NCBI GenBank assembly: GCA_003979345.1
Contig: RYVZ01000012.1
Coordinates: forward strand, 22,805 to 86,804
Direction of reading: 5' to 3'
Origin: Lachnospiraceae bacterium
Lineage (GTDB): Bacteria; Bacillota; Clostridia; Lachnospirales; Lachnospiraceae
Length of the DNA stretch: 64,000 nucleotides
The position numbers and the translations under genes are program-made. The notes below the pieces were generated by a model, which searched no databases, had not been told where the DNA came from, and was given only the letters and a program-made list of their open reading frames with translations. Positions within the stretch are counted from its first letter, which is position 1. Every line of letters starts with the position of its first letter. Below, piece after piece: positions 27,336 through 36,334 of the stretch.

Positions 27336-27446
27336 ATTCTTATGAAAAACATCAGAAACATTTTTTCATGGCTGTATTTAGAAAGCGGATGGCGGGGGAG
27401 CAGTACGGAGGATAAGACGATTTTAAGTGAAGCGGAAGGTAGTGGG

Positions 27447-27709
27447 ATGAAAAAACAGACGATAACGGCATTGTTTTCCTGTGACATAAAGACGGTTTAG
27501 GATATTGTTACGGATAACACGGATACAGATTGGCGGACGGAACCGTCCAGGGTTAAAGTGACGGTGAAACGAAGATCACTTTTACTGAGGAAGCTTCAGT
27601 CAAAAATCCGGTTATGAATCTCTTTGTAAAAAGTTATTTGAAAAAGCAGCAGGCGCGGTATATTGCTGATTTGAAAAAAAGACTTTACAATTCTGATAAA
27701 GTGGAATAG
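27447..27709 (+). pseudogene. Decayed SRPBCC-like gene
   Basis: Starting at ATG 27447 the frame reads MKKQTITALFSCDIKTV, then an in-frame TAG, then DIVTDNTDTDWRTEPSRVKV. A frame change near 27560 leads into KITFTEEASVKNPVMNLFVK and KKQQARYIADLKKRL before TAG 27707. The order and motifs resemble the small SRPBCC/START-like proteins of Clostridia, but the middle is missing. At least one stop and one frameshift or deletion make it non-functional. Its 3' end overlaps the promoter for the T-box leader. Confidence 0.65.
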
Positions 27710-27712
27710 AAT
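27684..27712 (+). promoter_or_regulatory. Promoter of the T-box/thrS transcript
   Basis: TTTACA (27684-27689) and TAGAAT (27707-27712) are 17 nt apart, immediately before the T-box leader. Confidence 0.6.
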
Positions 27713-27721
27713 ACAACTAAT

Positions 27722-27975
27722 CAATAAGAAAATACGTTGACGGGGAACGAAGCACAACGGAATGTCTACAGAGAACGACGCCGCATATGCGAGATGAAAG
27801 CGCCTGACAGGAAATGTGCGGGAACCGCCCCCTGAGTGACTTTAACAGAGTCCGTTTGTCCTGCGTTACGGGAGAATGAGAGGCAGAAATTTTTAGAAAT
27901 TTCTGCAAGCAGGGTGGAACCGCGTTCATACGTCCCTTGCATTGCATGTGTTTGCGATGCGGGGGATTTTTTTAT
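27722..27975 (+). promoter_or_regulatory. T-box riboswitch upstream of thrS
   Basis: The conserved antiterminator element AGGGTGGAACCGCG is at 27911-27924. It is followed by a terminator stem (CGTCCCTTGCATTGC / GCGATGCGGGGGA, ending in TTTTTTT at 27974). About 190 nt of structured leader precede it, as in stem I-III leaders. ACC at 27824-27826, in GGGAACCGCC, is a suitable threonine specifier codon. Uncharged tRNA-Thr would stabilise read-through into 28155 and thrS. The class is certain; the specifier position is inferred. Confidence 0.9.
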
Positions 27976-28154
27976 GCGCGATCGTCAGAGAGCGGAGCGG
28001 GCGGGAAAAATCCGCTGATTAAGATTTGCTTCGCTGCTTAGCGCACAAAATGAGAACAGAAAACAAAGGCACGACCGCCATGCACAAGGGCAGATATCCG
28101 GGGACAATACGGCGGAGAAAAGATGACGGACAAAACGAAAAAGGAGGAAACAGC

Positions 28155-28445
28155 GTGAAAGAGAAAATGGAAGTATGGATGCAGAAACTGACTGAGGAGA
28201 CCACCGTGACGAAGCGTGAACTGGCGCTCGGAGCGGCGGTCTGCACATTGGCTGGAATGGTAGTCGGCATTTTGATCGCCAAGGTCACGAATGGATTGTC
28301 ATGGTCTTTAAGCATCATGAGCAATAATGGAAATGACAATGGAAATCATAACGGGAATTATGATACCGGCTGCGGAGAGAATTCGGAACCCGATCAGGAT
28401 CACAATGATTGTAAAAAGAAAAAATGCTGCAAAAAAAGAAAGTAA
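28155..28445 (+). CDS. Small membrane protein co-transcribed with thrS
   Basis: 96 residues starting at GTG 28155 behind AAGGAGG (upstream in-frame codons to 28026 lack a binding site). One hydrophobic helix at about 27-45 (LGAAVCTLAGMVVGILIAKV) is followed by an Asn/Gly/His-rich stretch (NNGNDNGNHNGNYD) and a Lys/Cys tail (KKKKCCKKRK). The composition suggests metal binding at the C-terminus. It lies between the T-box and thrS, so it should respond to threonine starvation. No family name. Confidence 0.65.
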   Translation: MKEKMEVWMQKLTEETTVTKRELALGAAVCTLAGMVVGILIAKVTNGLSWSLSIMSNNGNDNGNHNGNYDTGCGENSEPDQDHNDCKKKKCCKKRK

Positions 28446-28593
28446 CAATTTCTAAAAGATAAGCAGGCGTTTCTGAAACAGGAAAATGAAACAATAAAGC
28501 GAAACAACAAAGCATAAGGGAAACACAAAAGAAGAAGCATAAAAAAGAAACGCCAAAAAAGATTTTCGAATAGTATGGAAGGAGCGAATCATC

Positions 28594-30558
28594 ATGAAAA
28601 TCACATTAAAAGACGGAAGCGTGAAAGAATATGAACAGCCGATGAGCGTCTATGAAATTGCGGCGGACATTAGTGAGGGTCTTGCGCGTATGGCGTGCGC
28701 GGGGGAGGTGAACGGCAGCGTGGTCGATCTGCGCACCGTGATAAGTGAAGACGCGTCGCTTCAGATCATCACGGCAAATGACGCGGAGGGTTTAAGGGTG
28801 ATCCGCCATACAGCGTCCCATGTCCTTGCCGAGGCGGTGAAGCGGCTGTTTCCGGATGCAAAAGTGACGATCGGTCCCGCGATCGAGGACGGATTTTATT
28901 ACGATTTTGACGCGGAGCCGTTTTCAAGGGAAGATCTTGACAAATTGGAAGATGAGATGAAAAAAATCATTAAAGAAGGGCATGCGCTGACACGATTTAC
29001 ATTGCCGAGGGACGAGGCGGTCAGGCTGATGGAAGAAAAAGGAGAGCCGTATAAGGTAGAGCTGATTCGGGATCTTCCTGAGGACGCCGAAATTTCATTC
29101 TATGATCAGGGCGGTTTTGTCGATCTCTGTGCGGGACCGCATTTGATGAGCACAAAAGGCATCAAAGCGTTTAAGCTGATATCATCTTCCATGGCATACT
29201 GGCGCGGAGACGCGTCAAAAGCGCGTTTGCAGCGTATTTATGGAACAGCGTTCAATAAAAAAGACGAGCTTGCGGCACATCTGGAAAAGCTTGAGGATGC
29301 GAAGCGCCGCGATCATAACAGGCTCGGGCGGGAGATGGAACTGTTCACGACAGTGGATGTGGTCGGTCAGGGACTTCCCCTGTTTATGCCGAAGGGAACC
29401 AAAATGATCATGAAGCTGCAGCGCTGGATCGAGGACTTAGAGGATAAAGAGTGGGGCTATGTCCGCACGAGGACGCCGCTCATGGCAAAGAGTGACCTGT
29501 ATAAGATTTCCGGTCATTGGGATCATTATAAGGAAGGCATGTTCGTGCTCGGCGATGAGGAAAAGGACAAAGAAGTATTTGCACTCCGTCCGATGACCTG
29601 CCCGTTCCAGTATTATGTATACAAAAATTCTCAGAAATCTTACCGCGATCTGCCTTACCGGATGTCCGAGACTTCGACGCTTTTTAGGAATGAGGACTCC
29701 GGCGAGATGCACGGCTTAACACGCGTGCGTCAGTTCACGATCACGGAGGCGCATAATGTCATCAGACCGGATCAGGCGGAGGAAGAGATCAGAAACTGCC
29801 TACATCTGACACTTAATATCTTAAAGACGCTCGGGCTTCAGGATGAGGTAACATTCCGGCTTTCGAAGTGGGATCCGAATAACCGTGAAAAATATCTCGG
29901 TGACGAAGCGTATTGGGAGACGACGCAGAATGCTCTGCGCCAGGTGCTGATCGAGGAGAATCTGCCGTTTGAAGAAGCGGACGGAGAAGCCGCTTTTTAC
30001 GGACCGAAAATTGATACGCAGGCGAAGAATGTATACGGAAAAGAAGACACGATGTGTACGGTTCAGCTTGACTGTGCAATTGCCGAAAATTTTGATATGT
30101 ATTATATTGACCAGAACGGCGATAAGATTCGTCCGTATATCATTCACAGAACATCGCTTGGCTGCTATGAGAGAACGCTTGCATGGCTGATCGAGAAATA
30201 TGCGGGCAAGTTTCCGACATGGCTCTGCCCCGAACAGGTCAGAGTGCTTCCGATTTCGGAGAAATATGAGGAATATGCACAGAAAGTGAAAAAAGAGCTG
30301 GAAGCAAACGGTGTGGACGTGACTGTTGACGCAAGACCGGAGAAGATCGGATTTAAGATCCGGGAGGCGCGCCTTGCAAGGCTCCCGTATATGCTCGTTG
30401 TCGGCGAGCAGGAGCAGTCGCAGGGGCTTGTCTCGGTCCGGAGCCGCTTTGCAGGCGACGAGGGGCAGAAGCCGCTCTCCGAATTTATTACACAGATCTG
30501 TGAGGAGATCCGCACAAAACAGATCCGCGAAGAACAGGCGGAGAATGTACAGCAGTAA
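28594..30558 (+). CDS. thrS: Threonine-tRNA ligase
   Basis: 654 residues in the usual order. TGS domain (1-60), editing domain with HTASHVLAEAVKRLFP (the HxxxH zinc/editing motif) and DLCAGPHL, then the class II catalytic core: motif 2 FRNEDSGEMHGLTRVRQF (18 residues), PMTCPFQYYVYKN, and HRTSLGCYERTLAWLIE. The C-terminal anticodon-binding domain holds VRVLPISEKY. Start ATG 28594 follows GGAAGGAG. Its expression should be controlled by the T-box at 27722-27975. Confidence 0.97.
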   Translation: MKITLKDGSVKEYEQPMSVYEIAADISEGLARMACAGEVNGSVVDLRTVISEDASLQIITANDAEGLRVIRHTASHVLAEAVKRLFPDAKVTIGPAIEDGFYYDFDAEPFSREDLDKLEDEMKKIIKEGHALTRFTLPRDEAVRLMEEKGEPYKVELIRDLPEDAEISFYDQGGFVDLCAGPHLMSTKGIKAFKLISSSMAYWRGDASKARLQRIYGTAFNKKDELAAHLEKLEDAKRRDHNRLGREMELFTTVDVVGQGLPLFMPKGTKMIMKLQRWIEDLEDKEWGYVRTRTPLMAKSDLYKISGHWDHYKEGMFVLGDEEKDKEVFALRPMTCPFQYYVYKNSQKSYRDLPYRMSETSTLFRNEDSGEMHGLTRVRQFTITEAHNVIRPDQAEEEIRNCLHLTLNILKTLGLQDEVTFRLSKWDPNNREKYLGDEAYWETTQNALRQVLIEENLPFEEADGEAAFYGPKIDTQAKNVYGKEDTMCTVQLDCAIAENFDMYYIDQNGDKIRPYIIHRTSLGCYERTLAWLIEKYAGKFPTWLCPEQVRVLPISEKYEEYAQKVKKELEANGVDVTVDARPEKIGFKIREARLARLPYMLVVGEQEQSQGLVSVRSRFAGDEGQKPLSEFITQICEEIRTKQIREEQAENVQQ

Positions 30559-30599
30559 CGGCGGATCGTTGAAAGACGCGAAAAACATCGGCAGTCATG

Positions 30600-30780
30600 A
30601 TGCGCAGGACGATTGTTTCCGGGGAAGCGACGGCTATGAGAAACCTCTGCAATTGGAAATCGGTATGACGGAGAGCGAAGTCAATGCAAACGAGGTACTT
30701 TTGGGTAGATTCCAACGGCGGCTATATCCGGGTGGCGTTTCGGGCTGACGGTACGGTAAAATCTTACGCGGGATTTTGCT
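30600..30780 (+). pseudogene. Frameshifted lipoprotein-type fragment
   Basis: One frame gives LEIGMTESEVNANEVLLG. After a frame change near 30707 the next gives YFWVDSNGGYIRVAFRADG and TVKSYAGFC before TAA 30778. The pattern (GMT-x-x-EV at the start, W...I-V-F-x-x-D/G-x-V at the end) resembles the C-terminal domain of SmpA/OmlA-like lipoproteins. There is no start or signal sequence, so it is a remnant. Confidence 0.4.
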
Positions 30781-30782
30781 AA

Positions 30783-30808
30783 GGAAGTGCTGATTAAATC
30801 ATCGCTTC
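30783..30808 (-). repeat. Fragment of the 121-bp dispersed repeat, inverted
   Basis: GGAAGTGCTGATTAAATCAT followed by CGCTTC is the reverse complement of the GAAGCGATGATTTAATCAGC segment at the right end of the copies at 19112 and 23316, with one change. Confidence 0.6.
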
Positions 30809-30994
30809 TCTAAAATCATTCTGCGAAACTGAATAGAAAGAAAAAGCTTGTCCAAACTAATAAGAGGCAGAGAGCGCATAGTTGCTCTTTGCCTCAAATT
30901 CTTGATGATGAAAAGCATGAAATGTTTAGAAAAGCATGAAATGCTTTTTGGCGTCAGTTGTTTCAGGTCAAACGGGACGAAAAGGAGGACAAGA

Positions 30995-31312
30995 ATGGCA
31001 GAATTAAAATGTGCCGCAGTCAATTGTACCTACAATTCTGACTGCTATTGCAGCAAAGGCGATATCATGGTGGGCGGAAGTCAGGCGGAAAAAAGCAAGG
31101 ACACCTGCTGCGAGAGCTTTTGCGACAGAAAAAGGGACAGCTACAGAAGCGCGCTTAATCACCCGAGTAAAACGATCTCCATTGACTGCGAAGCATGCAA
31201 ATGCGTGTATAACAGCAATTATAAGTGTCATGCGCAGAGCGTGGATATCGGAGGCAGCAACGCCTGCCATTGCAAAGAAACGGAATGCGATACGTTCCGT
31301 ATGGAAAAATGA
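30995..31312 (+). CDS. DUF1540 protein with two domains
   Basis: 105 residues holding two tandem DUF1540 units. Unit 1: LKCAAVNCTYNSDCYCSKGD with CCESFC. Unit 2: IDCEACKCVYNSNYKCHAQS with CHCKETECDTF. The regular Cys spacing implies metal binding, and the family is common in Clostridia and linked by some authors to sporulation. The frame is open to 30848, but AAAAGGAGG selects ATG 30995. It stands alone. Confidence 0.88.
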   Translation: MAELKCAAVNCTYNSDCYCSKGDIMVGGSQAEKSKDTCCESFCDRKRDSYRSALNHPSKTISIDCEACKCVYNSNYKCHAQSVDIGGSNACHCKETECDTFRMEK

Positions 31313-31446
31313 AGTTTTGTTGACAGCCTGACGGCGGCGTTTGCAAATTCGATTTACGGGACGCATGACGAACCGTTTTGACAGGGCTGTGTGCAAGACG
31401 TATGAGGACGGCGATCGGCTGGCTTGAAAAGGAATATGGCTAACGG

Positions 31447-31490
31447 GAAGGGGCGCTCTGATTTTAGGGACGCTCCTTCTTTTTCTTTTT
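31447..31490 (+). terminator. Intrinsic terminator after the DUF1540 gene
   Basis: GAAGGGGCG and CGCTCCTTC pair around a short loop (31447-31478 region) and are followed by TTTTTCTTTTTT. A leftover 13-codon frame just before it (ATG 31401, MRTAIGWLEKEYG) looks like debris. Confidence 0.7.
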
Positions 31491-31615
31491 TATGCCGTTA
31501 GCACTTGCAGGCGGAGTTTTGTTTCGTTAAAATAAAGACAGCGTTATCTGACTGATCACGATACCGTCACATTTTGGGCGGCGGCAGGACTTTAGGATAA
31601 AGGATACTGGAAAAT

Positions 31616-33229
31616 ATGCTGTTTAATTCGTACATATTTATTTTTTTATTTCTGCCTCTTACCCTGCTCGGCTGGTATGGGCTGAACCGGCTCCGGTTTT
31701 ACCGGTGCGCACAGGCGTTTTTGATCGGCATGTCGTTATGGTTCTATGCGTATTTCAATGTGAGTTATCTGCTGGTCATTCTGTTTAGCTGCGCTGTCAA
31801 CTATCTGCTTAGTGCAGCTTTGGCGGGGGCAGAGAAGCGTACGGGAACGCGGGCGGACAGGCGCGCAGGAACACAGGCGGGCGAGGCACAGAGCAGCACC
31901 GGACAAGGTGAGGCTTCATCCAACACGCGGTGCGAGAGAAAGCTTGACGGTGCTGCCGGAAAGGTCGGAACGGATTCACTTGCGCGGCATAGAAAGCTGA
32001 TACGGGTTTTGGGCTGTGTTTTTAATTTGGGGATACTCGGTTATTTCAAATATGCTGATTTCTTCATTGAAAATATCAACGCTGCGTTTTCTGCAGACTT
32101 TCCTCTGCGGCATATCCTGCTGCCGCTTGGCATCAGCTTCTTTACATTCCAGCAGCTTTCCTTTGTGCTTGACAGATGCCGCGGAGACGCGGGGCATTAC
32201 GGCTTTGTGGATTATCTGACGTTCGTCACGTTCTTTCCGCAGCTCATCGCCGGTCCGATCGTGCTGCACAGCGAGCTGATTCCGCAATTTCAGGACCGGG
32301 AAAAAAGGAATTTCCATGCAGACAGCTTTGCGCGCGGAATTGCTTATTTTGTGATCGGATTGTCCAAAAAGGTACTACTTGCGGATATGCTTGCCAAGCC
32401 TGCGGACTTTGGCTTTGCGCACATAGACGGCTTGGATTCCGTATCGCTGGCGCTTTCGGCACTTGCGTATATGCTGCAGCTCTATTTTGATTTCAGCGGC
32501 TATTGTGATATGGCGGTCGGTCTTGGAAAAATGTTCGGTGTGGAACTGCCGCACAATTTTGATTCCCCGTATCAGGCGGTGTCCGTCCGTGATTTTTGGA
32601 AAAAATGGCACATCACGCTCGGCCGCTTTTTCACGACATATGTCTATATTCCCCTTGGCGGAAGCAGACGCGGAAAGCTTAGGACCATGTGTAATACCAT
32701 GATCGTTTTTTTGCTTAGCGGACTGTGGCACGGTGCGAATTGGACGTTTGTGGTGTGGGGTATGCTTCACGGGATCGCGGTGACCGCCAATATCTTATTC
32801 CCTGTTTCTGAGAAAGACGGCAAAAGGCATGTGCTCAGCCGTGTTGTGACGTTTTTATTTACCTGTTTGACGTTTATTATTTTCCGGAGCGATTCACTGG
32901 AGGGAGCGTTTCAATATCTGAAGGGGCTGTTTTCGATGCGGTATTTCCACAGCCTCAAAGCGGTTGCGGAAGCAGTGGAGGTGCCGGAGCTTTATATTGT
33001 AGAAAAAGTATTGTCGATGCGGGCGCCGCAATATGTGACAATGCTGCACATGGCGGAGCTGTTTTTATTATTAGTGGTCGGGGTTATTTTGATCACAAGA
33101 AAAAATGCACGGAAAAGGATCGAAGGGCGCGTGCTTACCGGAAGTTTTGCGGCGGCGCTCGCGGTCTTGTTTGCATGGTCGGTTATTTCGCTGTCGGGTG
33201 TGAGTACATTTTTGTATTTCAATTTTTAA
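31616..33229 (+). CDS. MBOAT family O-acyltransferase
   Basis: 537 residues with about ten membrane segments. Conserved features of the AlgI/DltB branch: LPLGISFFTFQQLSFVLD, FFPQLIAGPIV, LYFDFSGYCDMAVGLGKMFG, SVRDFWKKWHITLGRFFTTY (20 residues) and SGLWHGANWTFVVWG with the catalytic His. A hydrophilic insertion rich in Arg, Gly and Thr lies at about 72-125. It would move acyl groups across the membrane onto a cell-surface polymer. It is 132 bp before its likely partner at 33362. Confidence 0.92.
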   Translation: MLFNSYIFIFLFLPLTLLGWYGLNRLRFYRCAQAFLIGMSLWFYAYFNVSYLLVILFSCAVNYLLSAALAGAEKRTGTRADRRAGTQAGEAQSSTGQGEASSNTRCERKLDGAAGKVGTDSLARHRKLIRVLGCVFNLGILGYFKYADFFIENINAAFSADFPLRHILLPLGISFFTFQQLSFVLDRCRGDAGHYGFVDYLTFVTFFPQLIAGPIVLHSELIPQFQDREKRNFHADSFARGIAYFVIGLSKKVLLADMLAKPADFGFAHIDGLDSVSLALSALAYMLQLYFDFSGYCDMAVGLGKMFGVELPHNFDSPYQAVSVRDFWKKWHITLGRFFTTYVYIPLGGSRRGKLRTMCNTMIVFLLSGLWHGANWTFVVWGMLHGIAVTANILFPVSEKDGKRHVLSRVVTFLFTCLTFIIFRSDSLEGAFQYLKGLFSMRYFHSLKAVAEAVEVPELYIVEKVLSMRAPQYVTMLHMAELFLLLVVGVILITRKNARKRIEGRVLTGSFAAALAVLFAWSVISLSGVSTFLYFNF

Positions 33230-33361
33230 TGAGGGATATTCGCCTATCGACGCCTGAGTGACTTGTTATTTTGAGGGGCGGAATGCTTGGTATTTTGAAG
33301 GGTAGAATTTTCTATTCAGGCAGTATTGCAAGCAAAGCCTGCGATATGCATGGGGATTAAA

Positions 33362-34417
33362 ATGGAAGCAAAGAAATTTATCAGGACATTTTTCATATGG
33401 GCGGGTGGACTGCTTTTGGCGGCCGCGGCAGCCGTGGCTGTCATGGATCCGTTTTACCATTATCACGCACCGATCGGAGGCATGAAAGCGGTCGTTTCCA
33501 AAGCCGAATATCAATGCATCGGAACCGTGCGTAATTTTGAGTATGACAGCATTGTGCTCGGTTCATCGGTGGCGGAGAATTATAACAACCGCTGGTTTGA
33601 TGAGGCATTCGGCGGCAGGACGATCAAGGGGATCAAGAGTGGCGCCGCGACGGTCGATCTGGTTTACTATATGAACGAGGCGTTTGCATCGCGGGAACTG
33701 GCCAATGTCTATTATTGTCTTGACATTGCCGCGCTTTTCGCGGATGCGGAGAAAGCTTTTCCCGATGCTTCCCTGCCGCTGTATCTGTATAATCATAATC
33801 CGTTTGACGATGTGAAGTATTTGTGGAATAAGACTGTGATCTTTGAGCATATTCCCTACGAACTGGCGGCGGGGCTTGACGCCGGGTTTGACGAGGGCGC
33901 TTCCTATAACTGGGCGCAGTATAAGACATTTTCCGCAGAGGGAACGCTTTCTCATTACGACCGCCCTAAAACCGTATCAATTATGGACGCGGCGGAGGCG
34001 AATGCGGCGGAAATTGATGCCAACTTAGCGCTGATCAGCGAGGTGGTGCGTGCGCACCCTGAAACGACGTTCCGCTTTATTTTTTCACCTTACTCGATGC
34101 TTTGGTGGGACGAGGCATACCGGAACGGGGAGAGCGACGGATATTTGTATGCCGTGAAGCGGGCGGCGGAGGTGCTGCTGCACTTTGATAATGTGGAGAT
34201 TTTCTATTTTCAGAATGATGCGGAAACCATTACCGATCTTGACAATTATATGGATCCGATTCATTTTGCTGAGGAGATCAATCATGAGATCGTGCGCAGG
34301 ATGCGGGCGGGAGAATATCGTCTAACGATGGAAAATCTGAATGAGACGCTTGAGGAGATGGCGGCGCTGATCAAGGATATTGAGGAGCGGTACTGCGACG
34401 GGATTTTTGGCGGGTAA
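33362..34417 (+). CDS. Membrane-anchored SGNH-like partner of the MBOAT
   Basis: 351 residues. One N-terminal membrane helix (FFIWAGGLLLAAAAAVAVM) is followed by an extracytoplasmic domain. SIVLGSSVAENYN resembles SGNH block I, with GSS in place of GDS, and DPIHFAEEINHEI carries the late Asp-x-x-His pair. This arrangement mirrors AlgJ/AlgX or DltD next to MBOAT proteins, which complete transfer of the acyl group to the polymer. The frame is open to 33326; GGGGATTAAA ahead of ATG 33362 sets the start. The polymer is unknown. Confidence 0.75.
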   Translation: MEAKKFIRTFFIWAGGLLLAAAAAVAVMDPFYHYHAPIGGMKAVVSKAEYQCIGTVRNFEYDSIVLGSSVAENYNNRWFDEAFGGRTIKGIKSGAATVDLVYYMNEAFASRELANVYYCLDIAALFADAEKAFPDASLPLYLYNHNPFDDVKYLWNKTVIFEHIPYELAAGLDAGFDEGASYNWAQYKTFSAEGTLSHYDRPKTVSIMDAAEANAAEIDANLALISEVVRAHPETTFRFIFSPYSMLWWDEAYRNGESDGYLYAVKRAAEVLLHFDNVEIFYFQNDAETITDLDNYMDPIHFAEEINHEIVRRMRAGEYRLTMENLNETLEEMAALIKDIEERYCDGIFGG

Positions 34418-34575
34418 GAAAGCCTGAAAGTTCCTTTCATATTTTTATTGACGATAAGATAGAGAAGGTTTGCAGAGTGAACAGATTAAAAATGGACAGG
34501 TGGAAACAAAAACTATGGACGAACTCCTGGCAATGGAGGATTAGTCTATGAAAACTTCACATTTCTAAAAAACTA

Positions 34576-34602
34576 TTGACAAGCAAAAAAATTCCTTATA
34601 AT
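34576..34602 (+). promoter_or_regulatory. Promoter of the MATE gene
   Basis: TTGACA (34576-34581) and TATAAT (34597-34602) with 15 nt between; using the overlapping TAATAT gives 17 nt. The AT content rises sharply from here to about 36120. Confidence 0.55.
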
Positions 34603-34655
34603 ATTTTATTGTAAAATTTTGAGTGGACTTTTCCGGATTGTTATGTCATCTTTTT

Positions 34656-34693
34656 GCCACACAGTTATCAGTTTGATAACTGTGTGGCTTTTT
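34656..34693 (+). terminator. Attenuator-like terminator in the MATE leader
   Basis: GCCACACAGTTATCA and TGATAACTGTGTGGC form a perfect 15-bp stem with a GTT loop, followed by TTTTT (34689-34693). It lies between the promoter and the MATE start at 34737, so it would stop most transcripts before the gene. A small frame from ATG 34643 (MSSFCHTVISLITVW) runs through the stem and past 34737; ribosome stalling on it could control read-through. Confidence 0.75.
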
Positions 34694-34736
34694 GTTGTTA
34701 TAATTCGGAAGATGTTTATCAAATTTTGGAGGATAT

Positions 34737-36062
34737 ATGATGGACGAAAAATTTATGAAAGAAAAACCTGTATTGCCGTTAATTTTATCGATGTCACTTC
34801 CTATGGTACTCTCAATGTTGGTAAATTCTTTATATAACATTGTAGATAGCTTTTTTATAGCCAAAATTAGTGAGGACGCTATTACGGCATTGTCATTAGT
34901 CTTTCCTGTTCAGAATTTTATCAATGCCGTTGCTATTGGCTTTGCCATAGGAATTAACGCAGCAATAGCTTTTTATTTGGGTACAGAAGATTATTCAAGG
35001 GCAAATATGGCAGCCACACAAGGCATGGTATTTGCTGTTATACATAGTATAGTTATTACAGTTAGTGTAATCTCTATTATTCCAACTTTTTTAAGAGTAT
35101 TTACATCATCAGAACCCGTTATTGATTTCGGTATACGATATTCTGTTATAGCCTTTTCTTTTACTTTTATCATTATTCTAGGCGGAACATTTGAAAAAAT
35201 ATTCCAAGCCGTAGGTAATATGAAAGTAACTATGATAAGTATGATGTGTGGGTGTATCGCAAATATTATCCTAGACCCGGTGCTTATTTTTGGGATTGGT
35301 TTTTTCCCTGCAATGGGAATAGAGGGAGCAGCATTAGCAACCGGCATTGGACAGACAATAACGCTTGCTATCTATTTAGTTATCTACTTTGTGCGCCCTA
35401 TTCGTATTCGCATTAGCAGACAGTTTCTTTCTTTTGATAAAAAAACAGCTTCCAAACTGTATTTTGTTGGTATCCCCGCAACTTTAAATATGGCTTTGCC
35501 ATCTGTTTTAATTTCAGCACTAAATTCCATTCTGTCCTCATATTCAGAGGTATATATTTTAATTTTAGGAATTTATTATAAATTGCAGACTTTCCTATAT
35601 CTTCCTGCTAATGGTATCATTCAGGGAATGCGCCCTTTAATCGGTTATAATTATGGAGCTGGTGAACAAAAGCGTGTTAAGGAAATTTATAATATTGTTC
35701 TTTGCATGAGTAGCGTAATTATGGTTTTAGGCACTATTATATGTTTGCTTATTCCCGGTCAACTAATAAACCTGTTTACTCATGTGCCGGAAACAATTCA
35801 TACCGGGGAAATTGCACTCCGTATTATTAGTGCAGGCTTTCTTGTTTCGGCTATTTCTGTAACTTCATCAGGTGCGTTAGAGGGATTAGGAAAGGGTATG
35901 CCGTCATTAATTATCTCTCTATGCCGTTATATTATCATTATCATTCCGTCCGCATTTTTGTTTAGCAAACTTTTTGGCGCAATCGGCGTATGGAATGCTT
36001 TTTGGGTGGCTGAATTTATTACAGCAATTATTTCATTTTTTATTTATCACAGAACACGTTAA
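34737..36062 (+). CDS. MATE family efflux transporter
   Basis: 441 residues with twelve membrane segments. Typical features: PLILSMSLPMVLSMLVNSLY, NIVDSFFIAKISEDAI, GFAIGINAAIAFYLG and the midpoint LPANGIIQGMRPLIGYNYGA (20). It should export cationic drugs or metabolites with Na+ or H+. Start ATG 34737 has GGAGGATAT upstream. AT content and codon use differ clearly from the flanking genes (many AAT, ATT, TTA), and the leader has its own attenuator, which together point to horizontal transfer. Confidence 0.93.
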   Translation: MMDEKFMKEKPVLPLILSMSLPMVLSMLVNSLYNIVDSFFIAKISEDAITALSLVFPVQNFINAVAIGFAIGINAAIAFYLGTEDYSRANMAATQGMVFAVIHSIVITVSVISIIPTFLRVFTSSEPVIDFGIRYSVIAFSFTFIIILGGTFEKIFQAVGNMKVTMISMMCGCIANIILDPVLIFGIGFFPAMGIEGAALATGIGQTITLAIYLVIYFVRPIRIRISRQFLSFDKKTASKLYFVGIPATLNMALPSVLISALNSILSSYSEVYILILGIYYKLQTFLYLPANGIIQGMRPLIGYNYGAGEQKRVKEIYNIVLCMSSVIMVLGTIICLLIPGQLINLFTHVPETIHTGEIALRIISAGFLVSAISVTSSGALEGLGKGMPSLIISLCRYIIIIIPSAFLFSKLFGAIGVWNAFWVAEFITAIISFFIYHRTR

Positions 36063-36179
36063 ATGATAGAAAACCTTTTATTAGAAAGTCCGTTTTTCTT
36101 ATTAACAGAAGTTTGATTACCTCAAAAAACAAAAATCCCAAAACCCCGGTAAAATCAAGGGTTTCAGGATTCATTAAAG

Positions 36180-36253
36180 TAGCGAGAGGGGGATTTGAAC
36201 CCTCGACACCGCGGGTATGAACCGCGTGCTCTAGCCAACTGAGCTATCTCGCC
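36180..36253 (-). tRNA. tRNA-Met (CAT)
   Basis: On the reverse strand a 74-nt cloverleaf begins GGCGAGATAGCTCAGTTGGC. The anticodon loop reads GTTCATACC (CAT) and the T arm GGGTTCAAATCCC; the gene ends CTCGCTA without encoded CCA. A tRNA-Ile(CAT, lysidine) is excluded only loosely, but the sequence closely follows elongator Met. Confidence 0.93.
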
Positions 36254-36261
36254 ATAGAATA

Positions 36262-36334
36262 TGGGACCTATAGGGCTCGAACCTATGACCCTCTGTTTGT
36301 AAGACAGATGCTCTCCCAGCTGAGCTAAGATCCC
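36262..36334 (-). tRNA. tRNA-Val (TAC)
   Basis: On the reverse strand a 73-nt cloverleaf begins GGGATCTTAGCTCAGCTGGG. The anticodon stem-loop is CTGTCTTACAAACAG (TAC), and the acceptor pairs GGGATCT/AGGTCCC with discriminator A. It is transcribed first, 8 bp before tRNA-Met. Confidence 0.94.

Noticed and set aside
36180..36253. tRNA-Ile with modified CAT anticodon
   Set aside because: The body sequence follows elongator tRNA-Met; the Ile2 identity could be excluded firmly only by a tRNA classifier.
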